A stretch of DNA of 37,095 nucleotides from an uncultured Prevotellaceae bacterium (GCA_946406435.1 CAMJKP010000030.1:1-37095); one strand, 5' to 3'. Positions 22,684-30,358 are shown, numbered from the stretch's first letter. Notes: a model not told the origin generated them from the letters alone. Made by a program: numbers and translations.

Positions 22684-22869
22684 TTAATCACCTAGCAATA
22701 TTCGCCTTGCTTCTTTAACAATCCTGTTAGATAGTTCCTGACTCTGGTGTCTTGGAATTGGATATTTAGCTCCTGTTTTTGGGTTTGTCCAGATGTCATG
22801 TCTACTACCGTTTCTTGCTATGAAGCAGCCTGATGCGGTTAATTCCGCGCAAAACTGTTTGGTCTTCAT
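22684..22869 (-). CDS. hicA: HicA-family mRNA interferase toxin
   Basis: The 61-residue protein has the complete HicA double-stranded-RNA-binding-like fold: an N-terminal helix (FCAELTASGCFIARN), the catalytic His in GSRHDIWTNP, the strand with GAKYPIPRH, and the final helix (NRIVKEARRIL). HicA cleaves mRNA and stops growth when HicB is lost. The pair may stabilise the prophage or abort infection by other phages. It is the first gene of the operon, 34 bases after the promoter/operator. Confidence 0.9.
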   Translation of the reverse strand: MKTKQFCAELTASGCFIARNGSRHDIWTNPKTGAKYPIPRHQSQELSNRIVKEARRILLGD

Positions 22870-22902
22870 ATCGAATTTTGTTAATTATTAATTTTGTTAC
22901 TG

Positions 22903-22946
22903 CAAAGATAACGAAAAAGTTATGAATACGCAAACTTTTTCGTTAT
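22903..22946 (-). promoter_or_regulatory. hicAB promoter with a 14-bp inverted-repeat operator
   Basis: The leftward -33 TTTG (22934-22931), 20-bp spacer and -7 TATCTTTG (22910-22903) overlap a perfect 14-bp inverted repeat, ATAACGAAAAAGTT (22908-22921) with 22933-22946, spaced by 11 bases. The repeat covers the whole promoter and is the expected binding site of the HicB HTH domain. Confidence 0.8.
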
Positions 22947-23075
22947 TTTCTTTAATTTTAGGCGTATTTTTAACATCTTTTAAACATTTCTATAAAAAAA
23001 ACATGGAAAAACATACACAAAACCTATATTCTTATTATGTTACTTTAATCCCTAAAAAGTAAAAAAAGGAGAAGG

Positions 23076-23339
23076 CTATGATGCCTTCTCAATTTTCTTT
23101 GAGCTTTTCTTAGGAGCTTCGAGCTGATCACAGATGGCGACTCTGTGTCCTGCTCTGATAAGCTTCGGGAGATAGCTATCAAGAGCATGGTGAGGAAAGC
23201 CAGCCATCTTGCGCTTGTCTCGTGTGTTGAGCGTGAGAGTGATGCCGAACCGAACAAGTGATTGACCAGTAGTTTCATAGCCGAAAGAGATAAAAAGCAG
23301 TACATCTTCAGGCTTTTTTTGTAAAAAATAGGCTTGCAA
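23076..23339 (-). CDS. Stand-alone MutS domain I-like protein, probably decayed
   Basis: The C-terminal 50 residues ([20 protein letters not shown], then [13 protein letters not shown]) are plainly the mismatch-recognition domain I of MutS. The preceding part ([16 protein letters not shown]) matches only with gaps: the usual LLFRxGDFYE segment is about five residues short, and the mismatch-binding Phe of the F-Y-E motif is lost. No ATG start exists; the frame is open to a TTG at 23399, inside a hairpin, and I give the TTG at 23339 as the more sensible limit. Short single-domain MutS proteins occur on Bacteroidetes mobile elements. This copy looks like a degrading one. No promoter is clear. 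Confidence 0.55.
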   Translation of the reverse strand: MQAYFLQKKPEDVLLFISFGYETTGQSLVRFGITLTLNTRDKRKMAGFPHHALDSYLPKLIRAGHRVAICDQLEAPKKSSKKIEKAS

Positions 23340-23373
23340 AAGGCTAGTGATGCATAAAACTCGAAAAATATTG

Positions 23374-23406
23374 AAAAAAGTTATCTTATTATGCCACAAT
23401 AAGATA
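23374..23406 (-). terminator. AT-rich leftward hairpin terminator
   Basis: TATCTTATT (23382-23390) and AATAAGATA (23398-23406) form a perfect 9-bp stem, followed leftward by six T (complement of 23374-23379). It would cut off transcription entering the MutS-like frame from the right. Confidence 0.5.
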
Positions 23407-23712
23407 GCTATTTAGGCATTAAGAAAAATACGTTTTTTGAAAGGTTTGCGAGTGACCTCACCTAAAAACAAAAAAATAGTGTACTTGTGTACCCTCTTTT
23501 CGTAAAATACAGAAATACAACAAGTTAGAGAAAAAACCGCAAACACTCTCGTTTTTTTTCGTCGTCAAGCATAGTGCGCACAGCAAAGCACACACGTTTT
23601 GAAAAAAAAGTGTTTCGCTAAAACATTAATTATAAGCAAATTAAATACAGTACAGTACAAAAGTACAGTTTTTTCACTACTTTTATAAGAGGTCATTCAA
23701 AAAAAAATAATA
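23407..23712. other. Gene-free AT-rich stretch with GTACA repeats
   Basis: I find no supported gene. The stretch is rich in A and T tracts and holds a cluster of GTACA/TGTAC words (23647-23669, including GTAC-AAAA-GTAC) and GTAC-TTGT-GTAC near 23480. A leftward TACTTTTG (23665-23658) matches the -7 consensus but has no -33 partner. The composition would suit a replication origin or a regulatory region behind the early operon terminator. Confidence 0.4.
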
Positions 23713-23753
23713 TATAAAAAAAAGTCTCTGGCTTCTTGCGTAAAGTCAGAGAC
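23713..23753 (-). terminator. Terminator of the early operon
   Basis: GTCTCTG (23724-23730) pairs with CAGAGAC (23747-23753), and a leftward run of eight T follows (complement of about 23713-23723). This strong terminator lies 50 bases past the stop of the last gene of the primase-helicase operon. Confidence 0.88.
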
Positions 23754-23805
23754 CATGTTATTCCCAAAATACAACCCTCCAAACGGTAGAAAGATAAAAG
23801 GTCGG

Positions 23806-24162
23806 CTAATAGTCGAAAAGCGACGTTTGCCGATATTCCCAGATAGCGAGCTTTACAACCTCGGCTACTTCTGGAGGCCATACCTTTGAGAATGTTTCCC
23901 AGAGGTATGAGAGCATTCCTATGATTGCTCCACGTTCTGACTTGTATAGACCGTTCTCAGAAGTCGGCTCTATGTTGTACCTCTCTTCACCTATATGGCA
24001 GTTATGCCCTGCCACGCAATATGTGAAGCCGTCTTTGTTGTAGTTTCCAATGATGACTTCAATCACATTGTGTTTGTCTTCCAGAATGATTTTCTTGTGG
24101 ATGTTTTCAAGCGGATGATCCTGCTTGCATCCCGGAATTCTAAGATTTTCGAATTTAGTCAT
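23806..24162 (-). CDS. Early-operon protein, unknown
   Basis: The 118-residue protein has Cys/His-bearing segments (PGCKQDHP, AGHNCHIGEERYNIEP) that could bind a metal, and a C-terminal helical part (EVAEVVKLAIWEYRQTSLFDY). No family is recognised. It is the last gene before the early terminator and is separated by 10 bases from the previous gene. No Shine-Dalgarno is visible. Confidence 0.55.
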   Translation of the reverse strand: MTKFENLRIPGCKQDHPLENIHKKIILEDKHNVIEVIIGNYNKDGFTYCVAGHNCHIGEERYNIEPTSENGLYKSERGAIIGMLSYLWETFSKVWPPEVAEVVKLAIWEYRQTSLFDY

Positions 24163-24172
24163 ATTATTTGCT

Positions 24173-24433
24173 TTAGAAAAAAGTCACCTTCATAGTAGGA
24201 ATATCAAACTCTTTTTTCAGTTTGATGCTTATATATTCAGCTGTAACGGCAAGCCTTCCCAGAGGTTCATCATCATCATCTCTGGTGTCTATGTCTATCT
24301 GGAAACTGCCGTCAGGCGTTTCGTAACACATAATGTTATAAAAGAAGCTGTCCATCTCAAAGAACTCAGCTTGTACTTTTTTATTCTTGCAGAATTTCTC
24401 TCTGTATGCTGTCAATATTCGGATATGTTTCAT
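24173..24433 (-). CDS. Early-operon protein, unknown
   Basis: I take the second ATG (24433, 86 residues) because GGAGG lies 7 bases ahead of it and would be too close to the first ATG at 24439. The protein has two short helices and a beta-rich half with a DTRDDDDE acidic loop. No known domain. Its start region overlaps the end of the preceding gene. Confidence 0.5.
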   Translation of the reverse strand: MKHIRILTAYREKFCKNKKVQAEFFEMDSFFYNIMCYETPDGSFQIDIDTRDDDDEPLGRLAVTAEYISIKLKKEFDIPTMKVTFF

Positions 24434-24435
24434 AG

Positions 24436-24741
24436 TCATTCCTCCACTTCATCAGTTGTTTCTATTGCTGACTGCAATATTTTTTTTCTTGCTTTTTCAT
24501 ATTTACTTTCTCTAAAAAAACATTCTCCAAGTTTGTTTTTTAATCCTTTTTTGAGTTCTTTACATTTGACGGTACGCCCGTGACCCATCTGTAGACACAT
24601 CCATTTGGTTACTTCTTTATCGAACATGTGAAAGTATTTTGTGAAAAAGAATTTATTATTCTCGTATACAGTTAGCTTGTAATAAGCTAATTGCTCGAAT
24701 TCTTTCATATATTCGTCATAGCTTTTCCTTTTTCTGCTCAT
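24436..24741 (-). CDS. Early-operon basic protein, unknown
   Basis: The 101-residue, Lys- and Tyr-rich protein (MSRKRKSYDEYMKEFEQLA, KKGLKNKLGECFFRESKYEK) looks helical and could bind nucleic acid. A strong AAGGAGG precedes the ATG by about 7 bases. It is packed against both neighbours. Confidence 0.5.
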   Translation of the reverse strand: MSRKRKSYDEYMKEFEQLAYYKLTVYENNKFFFTKYFHMFDKEVTKWMCLQMGHGRTVKCKELKKGLKNKLGECFFRESKYEKARKKILQSAIETTDEVEE

Positions 24742-24742
24742 A

Positions 24743-25012
24743 TCATTCCTCCTTCTTCATTTGTTTGATTTCCTTCTTTTGGATAAACTTCAAACCTGCT
24801 TGGGCTATATCAAGGATATTTTCGAATCTGTCATCCTTGTATGCTTGCATTGCCAGAGCTGCGCCTATGTTCAGAGGGCTACCGGCACAAGCAGCGCCGA
24901 ACATCTTTTCTTCCTTGAACCCGATAAGTAGGAAGTTCATTCCGCTTTCTTTATATTCCTTGAACAGAAGCATCTGAGCTTCGTCAAGCTGTTTTATACC
25001 TGTTTTCTGCAT
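24743..25012 (-). CDS. Early-operon protein, unknown
   Basis: The 89-residue protein from ATG 25012 is chosen because AGGAGG lies 5 bases upstream; the longer GTG frame would overlap the SD. It has a helical N-terminus, a small apolar core (FLLIGFKEEKMFGAACAGSP), then helices rich in Ala and Lys. The apolar segment is too short to be a certain membrane helix. No family recognised. Confidence 0.5.
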   Translation of the reverse strand: MQKTGIKQLDEAQMLLFKEYKESGMNFLLIGFKEEKMFGAACAGSPLNIGAALAMQAYKDDRFENILDIAQAGLKFIQKKEIKQMKKEE

Positions 25013-25014
25013 AT

Positions 25015-25284
25015 TCACCTCCTGTAACTATTGCCAGTTTGGAAATCATTATTGTGTGGAAAGGTTTTAGAAGGTGATTTCTTCACGCCGATTTTTTCCT
25101 CTGGGAATACATCAGCCATCTTTCCACCGATAGTTTGTACTTTGATCCATTGCTGCCACCAGTGAGCAGCTTTTGCCTTTACCTTTGGATCACTGTTTAT
25201 CAAGTTTACAAAAACTTGTTCTTCTATAGCGTTAAGGCCTTCTCCGAAAAGACGCTTACGCAATAAATATTCATATATTTTCAT
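25015..25284 (-). CDS. Early-operon protein, unknown
   Basis: The 89-residue protein has a helical, Trp-containing middle (AKAAHWWQQWIKV) and a basic, Pro-rich tail (KSPSKTFPHNND). No SD is evident. The start overlaps the end of the previous gene by 4 bases. Not recognised. Confidence 0.45.
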   Translation of the reverse strand: MKIYEYLLRKRLFGEGLNAIEEQVFVNLINSDPKVKAKAAHWWQQWIKVQTIGGKMADVFPEEKIGVKKSPSKTFPHNNDFQTGNSYRR

Positions 25285-25466
25285 AGCTTGATATATTTAT
25301 ATTCAATATTTTTCCACTTATATCCTATTATTGGCGCATTTTCGTTGATAAATTTTTCAACACCTTCTACGTCATTATCAGAGAACGCTTTTCTTTTTAC
25401 ATAACTCAGAAGTTTGCATCCTCCAGATGGATTGTCTTCTTGCCAATATCGTTCAATTATTATCAT
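25281..25466 (-). CDS. Early-operon protein, unknown
   Basis: The 61-residue protein from ATG 25466 has AGGAGG 7 bases ahead; the alternative TTG two codons upstream is ignored for that reason. It is mixed alpha/beta with an aromatic, basic C-terminus (YKWKNIEYKYIKL). Its stop overlaps the next start (ATGA type). Not recognised. Confidence 0.5.
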   Translation of the reverse strand: MIIIERYWQEDNPSGGCKLLSYVKRKAFSDNDVEGVEKFINENAPIIGYKWKNIEYKYIKL

Positions 25467-25483
25467 ATTCAATCCTCCTTCTT

Positions 25484-25582
25484 TTAACTAGCCTTTAGCT
25501 TTTCCACAATTGTTTCTGTATCTTCATCCCAAATGGAAATAGCGATAGCAAGGCTAAGTAAATTTATATCTTTGAATTTCAT
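25484..25582 (-). CDS. 32-residue early-operon peptide
   Basis: A short frame, ATG at 25582 to TAA at 25484, encodes a hydrophobic-then-acidic peptide (KFKDINLLSLAIAISIWDED). The ATG overlaps the stop of the 55-residue gene and has GGAGG 7 bases upstream, both strong signs of real translation. The hydrophobic run is about 10 residues, too short for a sure membrane span. Function unknown. Confidence 0.5.
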   Translation of the reverse strand: MKFKDINLLSLAIAISIWDEDTETIVEKLKAS

Positions 25583-25746
25583 TCTTTCTCCTCCTCGAAA
25601 TGTTCCTCAAACCCTTCTTTACTGAATGATATGTAGCCATCAAACAGCAAATATCTTTTTCCCATTTTTTCTACGTTATATGTCTTGCCAACTTCAAAAC
25701 ATTTAGCCCATCCAAACGTAGCTTCTTTTATACATTTTGCTTTCAT
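25579..25746 (-). CDS. 55-residue early-operon protein, unknown
   Basis: A frame of 55 codons, ATG at 25746 to TGA at 25579, encodes a small protein with a compact beta-type core (FEVGKTYNVEKMGKRYLLFD) and an acidic tail (EEHFEEEKE). The pattern resembles a small SH3-like barrel. AAGGA lies 6 bases ahead of the ATG, and the stop overlaps the next start. Not assigned. Confidence 0.55.
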   Translation of the reverse strand: MKAKCIKEATFGWAKCFEVGKTYNVEKMGKRYLLFDGYISFSKEGFEEHFEEEKE

Positions 25747-25755
25747 AGCTTATCC

Positions 25756-25962
25756 TTATTTGATTTTACCTTTGTATCTACGAGTCTTAAGGATATTACC
25801 TTCGTTTGCATCTCTATATATTATTCTTACTTTTACACCTGCTAATTTTTTTATAACAGGTGTGGAAATTCCAAGCCTATGCTTTCTGGCTTGATTTCTA
25901 ATCAACCTACGCAGTTTCCTAGCCGTTAGTAGATTATTATATTCTGATGCTGACATTTTCAT
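25756..25962 (-). CDS. Basic early-operon protein, unknown
   Basis: The 68-residue, very basic protein (LRRLIRNQARKHRLG, then VRIIYRDANEGN) probably binds nucleic acid. A second Met at codon 3 is an alternative start. It overlaps the preceding gene by 4 bases. The charge suggests an RNA/DNA-binding or small antihost protein, but no domain is visible. Confidence 0.5.
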   Translation of the reverse strand: MKMSASEYNNLLTARKLRRLIRNQARKHRLGISTPVIKKLAGVKVRIIYRDANEGNILKTRRYKGKIK

Positions 25963-26366
25963 ATTTCTATTTCAAATTTTATTCCGCACAACTTCATAGC
26001 ATGTTGAAGTTCATGAACGTAGTTACATTGTACTCTTACGTGTACTTTTCCTGTGTCATTTTGATGTATTTCCAACTCATGTTTGAAGTCACCCGTGAAA
26101 ATATCATCGTAATAATGCCACATGATTAAAGGATTGTCCCCGAAATTTCCTTTCTGTGCCCATTTTTTCTTTATGACAAATCCATTCTTTTCAAGTATCT
26201 CAGGAGTGATAGGAACAGGATCTAATTCATGTTCAAAGTGTCTTTCCCAACATTTTAAATTTTTCAGCCATACACCACCACCTTCAATTTCGCTGACAGT
26301 TGTATTAATGTTGTGAATGGTGGAATGTACCCAATCCCCAATCATCACTTCGTTATTTTTAATCAT
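25959..26366 (-). CDS. Conserved phage protein of unknown function
   Basis: In this 135-residue protein the N-terminal 60 residues are a beta-type domain (VMIGDWVHSTIHNINTTVSEI), then PITPEILEKNGFVIKKKW, then a strand-helix end (VHVRVQCNYVHELQHAMKL). This arrangement is common among Bacteroidales phage early proteins of unknown role. AGAGGA lies just upstream of the ATG. It overlaps both neighbours by 4 bases, so translation is coupled. Confidence 0.6.
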   Translation of the reverse strand: MIKNNEVMIGDWVHSTIHNINTTVSEIEGGGVWLKNLKCWERHFEHELDPVPITPEILEKNGFVIKKKWAQKGNFGDNPLIMWHYYDDIFTGDFKHELEIHQNDTGKVHVRVQCNYVHELQHAMKLCGIKFEIEI

Positions 26367-26665
26367 AATTTCCTCTTGAATTCAATTATAGGGTTAATAT
26401 AGTCTGTATCATACAGCCAATCTTTATCCTTACTGTCGTTGTCAAATCCGACAATGGTATAAACATATCGTTTGCCCTTGGCATAGTATATAACTTCCAT
26501 TCCTATCTCGATAGGATATATATAGTTACCATCTTTGTCAAAACATTCTACGAATGTCTTATACTCATGATCTCTGCCAAGCATTACCCGGTAGTTATAC
26601 CAAACTTTCTGTCTGAATGGCACTTTGTAGTATTTTGCCATCAATTTCCTTATGAATTTTATCAT
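26363..26665 (-). CDS. Early-operon protein, unknown
   Basis: The 100-residue, basic, Tyr-rich protein has a central beta domain (IEIGMEVIYYAKGKRYVYTI) that resembles the neighbouring 135-residue protein in style. No catalytic residues stand out. Overlaps of 4 bases occur on both sides. Confidence 0.5.
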   Translation of the reverse strand: MIKFIRKLMAKYYKVPFRQKVWYNYRVMLGRDHEYKTFVECFDKDGNYIYPIEIGMEVIYYAKGKRYVYTIVGFDNDSKDKDWLYDTDYINPIIEFKRKL

Positions 26666-26859
26666 TTGGCTTTAACTTCTTTAAGTTGATTTTTATGTTC
26701 TTCGCAAGCATTGATAAGTACGTTTAGACTATCAATGAAAAAATCCACATCCTCTTTTTCTTCCGCTGCTATAATGCCAACTTCGATTTCTTTAGATTGG
26801 CTACTGTAGTAAACATTTCTGAGAAAGTTTGCTGCTCTTTGTATTGCTTTTTTTTTCAT
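26662..26859 (-). CDS. Small helical early-operon protein
   Basis: The 65-residue helical protein (AANFLRNVYYSSQSKEIEVG, then EEKEDVDFFIDSLNVLINAC) has GGAGG 7 bases ahead of the ATG. It follows the primase-helicase by 14 bases, so it is the second gene of the operon. Function unknown. Confidence 0.5.
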   Translation of the reverse strand: MKKKAIQRAANFLRNVYYSSQSKEIEVGIIAAEEKEDVDFFIDSLNVLINACEEHKNQLKEVKAK

Positions 26860-26873
26860 ACATAATCCTCCGA

Positions 26874-29800
26874 TTATAAAATACCATTTTCAGAACCTTC
26901 TCGTGTAGAGACGGTAAAATATTCAAAGCCGTTTGACTTATCCATTCCTCCAATAAACACATCCTCTTTGTTGTGTTGGATAAAGTCAAAGAATGAGAGT
27001 CCGCGAGCATTTGGCTTTCTTGCGTTCAAGTCGAATTTCTTCATTCTGCAATACAGTTCTAACTTAGTTCTGAAGTTGTTTGCGGTAACTCCAAACTTAT
27101 TGTCTGTGAACTCAGAATGATAGGCATTATACATATCCTTGCGCTTGATTCGCATATTAAGATGTCCTGCCGAATCATCAAAGTAAGTTTCAGCCCACTG
27201 GTGGAATGCCGAACCCATCTGCTGAAGGAGCGTCCTCTGAATAATATCATTCATCGGTGGTTGCAAAGCACCCTGACCGATACGATACCATGACTCAGCT
27301 CTGGAACGTAGATAAAGTTGATTGCATTCGCACATCAGGTTGTCGAATAGCATCCATTGATCATCATCCCAATCGACGAAGAACGAATGCCCGAAATCAT
27401 CTATCGGACGGTGAGCATCGTTGTAGAAGTCTGAGAATGACATGAACGTGATACGTTCCATCGAACTCCTGTCCGTAGCGTTGATGGCGTGGTTAGTTGT
27501 GATGTAGAACTTAGGCGATTTCTCCTGTCTGATGGTATATCTGGCCATTCCTTTAGGGTTGATCTGAAGATCACCAGTAATGGCGAAGAAGAAACGTCCG
27601 AAGTCGAAATTCACCTTCACGTCATCGAGGAATATGTTACGAGTTTGTGGAGTAACGTTTGAGTATAGGAAGTCGTCATCATTCTTGGTATTTCGTCCGT
27701 CGATAGTTGTTTGTTCCATCATCTGATTCAGAGCCATACCTATGAGAGACTTACCAGTACGTCCATTAGACTGACCGATGTCACCCATCTGACCATCCAT
27801 AGCGATGACTGCCTTCAATTCCGTTTGGTATTTGAAATCATTAAGCAAATAGCCGATAGATGTAATCTTGTTAAGCAAGTGCTGATTCCAGAGGGCTTTC
27901 TCTTCTTCTGTCACGTAGTCCTGTTCGCTCCAGAAGTTGGATGTATTAATGAGGAACTTCAGGAATTCGCACCTTTCACCTTCAGGTGTAAGCTTGATTT
28001 CAAACTTTCCGTTAGGCAGTTTGTTTACTGACTCGAAGATATTACAACGACGGAAATTGCGCTTGATGATTTTGTCTTGCCAGATAACGGCATGCTGCTC
28101 TTTCACCTCTATTGAGTCTGCTGTGACTTCGATGCAAGCGTTGTCATAGTAGAACCTTTGATTAATGTCTGAGAATACATCGAAATTGTCGTCTATCATC
28201 TTCAGAAGTGAAAGCTTGCCGTTGCTCATGATATACTCAACCTTGGACGAGAAATATTCTTTTACGTCCTCGTCCTTGCAGTTGTCTTCTACGAAATGGT
28301 AAACGAAGTTCCTTATCTCGTTGATACCGCTTTCTTTTACAATGTTGTCCTCGATGTGGACAAACTTGTAATCGTCTTTTGCAAGGTCTGCGGTGTGAAT
28401 TCGGTAGAAACCGTTAGCTGCAACGAATTTAAGCATTTCGCGATTGACGAAGGAAACAGTCTTTTTCCCTTTATCATCGATGTCCACATTCCACAGTTCC
28501 TTATCTGAGTCGTACTTGGTCGCAATTTTCAGCTTTCCATCTTCCACATAATATGTCATGTGGTTGATGCGGAAGCGTCCCAGAGGTTCAAGCTTCTCAC
28601 GATAACGCTCAAAGAACTTCTCAGGCTCACGGAGATTCCAGAATGAATCTATCTGGTAGTCTGATAGCGTGGAGATCTTATGAATGTTAACATAGGTGGC
28701 TTTACCGTCATGTGCAAGCATTGCTTGCTTGATGTCGGTTGCAAGAAGTTCCTCTTTCCCTTTGAGCGTGCCACATAGTAAATCGTCAATACCTTTTTCT
28801 TCTGCCTCGTTCTCGTTGATGTGGCCGATGTAAACATCAACAGATACGTTTACGTTTTGCATTGACTCAACGTATGTACGGAACTTCTTGGCAGCTCCAG
28901 CAAATGACTTAGGGCGTGTGTCAACCATTTCGTTGGCTGACAACGAGCTTGATAGGTGATCCCAATCGCTATCAAATAGCAGAACCACTTTCTTGATTTG
29001 ACACCTCTGCACCAAGTATTGGAGATCCTGGATTACTCCAGTTTCCTTGTTCCCGATGTTGTTTATTCCTTGTATGGCAATAGATGGAATGCCATGCTTA
29101 CATGCTTTCTCGGCTTTTTTCTCTCCTTCTTGGATTATAAGTGTATCGAGTGGCGTAGCGTTCTGATAGTAGGTTCTGATTAGCTGTGGAAAATAGAGCT
29201 TCGACTGTGCATTAGGCGGAGTTTGGTATTTTATACCCTTCCCCTTTGCGTTCTTATGTAAATCAGGATTTGACCATCTCACACGCACATAATCCTTCTG
29301 TCTTCCTGCTGCTCCTCTAGATGCGTATTTTACAAGATCTCCTTGAAGGTCGTAGTAGAAGATGAGCATTTCATCATCTTTGAGGTTGAAGGTCCAGGTT
29401 GTGGTATCGTATCCACCTCTGACGAATGTCGGAATGCGTATTTCGCTTCCGTCATTACCTTTTACTGTTGCTGTTACGTCTTCTACAGTAAGACCTGAAG
29501 CTTCAAGCTGTCTTTCACAGAAGGATTTAGTTCGCTTTTTGTGAGTGACTGGCTTTGGCTTTTCCTCTTTTTTAGCTTTTGTCTTTTTAGGTTCTTCCTC
29601 TATTAGGTAATTAGATTGCTCTGCAACATACTTCACGGCTTCTGGAAATGTAAGATTATGGAAATACATCACGGCATCTGTGGCAGAAGAAAAACCTTTT
29701 TCGCAAGCATGGCAATAAGCAGCGGACTCAGCAAGACCGCCTTTAGGCTTGTACGTCACAAGACCTTTGTTTTTGCCTGACTTTCCGCAGAATGGGCATA

Positions 29801-29897
29801 CACGGTATTTGTGAATGCCGATTCCTTTCAGGTCTGGTATGAACTCCCTGATGTCAGCCAGGGCGTTCATCTTTTTAACTTCTTCTTTGTCGTACAT
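26874..29897 (-). CDS. Phage primase-helicase fusion
   Basis: From the ATG at 29897 the protein is 1,007 residues. A CHC2-like zinc finger (Cys34, Cys37, Cys62, Cys65) opens it. A TOPRIM-type domain follows, with IIQEGEKKAEKACKHGIPS and LLFDSDWD as its acidic motifs. The C-terminal half holds an SF3/DUF5906-like helicase: Walker A GQSNGRTGKSLIG, Walker B RNIFLDDV and sensor YITTNH. It would unwind phage DNA and lay down primers at the origin. Since no DNA polymerase is encoded, elongation must use the host polymerase. The longer frame to 29993 is rejected because a structured leader occupies it. It heads the early operon. Confidence 0.9.
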   Translation of the reverse strand: MYDKEEVKKMNALADIREFIPDLKGIGIHKYRVCPFCGKSGKNKGLVTYKPKGGLAESAAYCHACEKGFSSATDAVMYFHNLTFPEAVKYVAEQSNYLIEEEPKKTKAKKEEKPKPVTHKKRTKSFCERQLEASGLTVEDVTATVKGNDGSEIRIPTFVRGGYDTTTWTFNLKDDEMLIFYYDLQGDLVKYASRGAAGRQKDYVRVRWSNPDLHKNAKGKGIKYQTPPNAQSKLYFPQLIRTYYQNATPLDTLIIQEGEKKAEKACKHGIPSIAIQGINNIGNKETGVIQDLQYLVQRCQIKKVVLLFDSDWDHLSSSLSANEMVDTRPKSFAGAAKKFRTYVESMQNVNVSVDVYIGHINENEAEEKGIDDLLCGTLKGKEELLATDIKQAMLAHDGKATYVNIHKISTLSDYQIDSFWNLREPEKFFERYREKLEPLGRFRINHMTYYVEDGKLKIATKYDSDKELWNVDIDDKGKKTVSFVNREMLKFVAANGFYRIHTADLAKDDYKFVHIEDNIVKESGINEIRNFVYHFVEDNCKDEDVKEYFSSKVEYIMSNGKLSLLKMIDDNFDVFSDINQRFYYDNACIEVTADSIEVKEQHAVIWQDKIIKRNFRRCNIFESVNKLPNGKFEIKLTPEGERCEFLKFLINTSNFWSEQDYVTEEEKALWNQHLLNKITSIGYLLNDFKYQTELKAVIAMDGQMGDIGQSNGRTGKSLIGMALNQMMEQTTIDGRNTKNDDDFLYSNVTPQTRNIFLDDVKVNFDFGRFFFAITGDLQINPKGMARYTIRQEKSPKFYITTNHAINATDRSSMERITFMSFSDFYNDAHRPIDDFGHSFFVDWDDDQWMLFDNLMCECNQLYLRSRAESWYRIGQGALQPPMNDIIQRTLLQQMGSAFHQWAETYFDDSAGHLNMRIKRKDMYNAYHSEFTDNKFGVTANNFRTKLELYCRMKKFDLNARKPNARGLSFFDFIQHNKEDVFIGGMDKSNGFEYFTVSTREGSENGIL

Positions 29898-29925
29898 GGT
29901 TGTTGTTTGGGTTTTTACAAATTGT

Positions 29926-30041
29926 GGGCGCATACGTACCGAAACGTTACACCATCGAACGGAGGATTTATATAACTCTACTAACCTAAACAATGTTTGA
30001 GAGTTCGATGTGTTGCGCCCTTGTCTGCTTCACAGCAGACA
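29926..30041 (-). promoter_or_regulatory. Structured 5' leader of the primase-helicase gene
   Basis: Read leftward, the transcript begins with an 8-bp hairpin (30022-30029 with 30034-30041) whose loop is GTGA, a GNRA tetraloop. An extended hairpin then closes with GGGCGCA (29926-29932) and TGCGCCC (30014-30020) and continues with CATCGAAC (29953-29960) and GTTCGATG (30003-30010), with further ACTCT/AGAGT and AAAC/GTTT pairs inside. The ATG follows 28 bases later. A regulatory leader or RNA stabiliser is likely. As DNA, the same symmetry would also suit a replication origin. Confidence 0.55.
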
Positions 30042-30048
30042 ACTTAAA

Positions 30049-30056
30049 CAAATATA
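30049..30056 (-). promoter_or_regulatory. Probable early promoter -7 element
   Basis: The leftward TATATTTG predicts a transcript start near 30042, exactly at the foot of the leader hairpin. The -33 region has no TTTG, so an activator may be needed or the main promoter may lie further right. Confidence 0.5.
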
Positions 30057-30075
30057 AATATGTGAGTAATAAGAT

Positions 30076-30270
30076 TTATAATATGATTCTTCTTATAAAC
30101 TTGCATGACACGAATTTGTCCCAGAAAAGAAGATTAGCCTTGTTGATTGCAATAAGGCATCTGTTTTCTAACTCTTCTTTTTCAAGTCTGAAAAGATCAT
30201 CTTTCATTTCAACACGCCATTCGCAAGTTCTTCCAGATCTTCGCTTGGCTTCTATTACTGCAAAAATCAT
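30076..30270 (-). CDS. Small early protein, unknown
   Basis: The 64-residue basic, helical protein (MIFAVIEAKRRSGRTCEWRV, KANLLFWDKFVSCKFIRR) has no domain that I recognise. It lies between the Cro-like gene group and the primase-helicase promoter. The opposite strand is also open, but codon style and gene direction favour this frame. Confidence 0.45.
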   Translation of the reverse strand: MIFAVIEAKRRSGRTCEWRVEMKDDLFRLEKEELENRCLIAINKANLLFWDKFVSCKFIRRIIL

Positions 30271-30358
30271 ATTATATAAATTATTAAGTTATTTTATAGT
30301 GAAAAGGGAAGGATGTGGTAGCTATAGTCTTTGAGAATGTACCAGATTCGACAAGCAG

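Noticed and set aside
23407..23712. A decayed upstream part of mutS
   Set aside because: No frame in this stretch gives MutS-like residues; only A/T tracts and GTACA words are seen.
29898..29993. Upstream extension of the primase-helicase reading frame
   Set aside because: The frame is open to 29993, but that segment is the structured leader with its own base pairing, and the CHC2 domain begins soon after the ATG at 29897.
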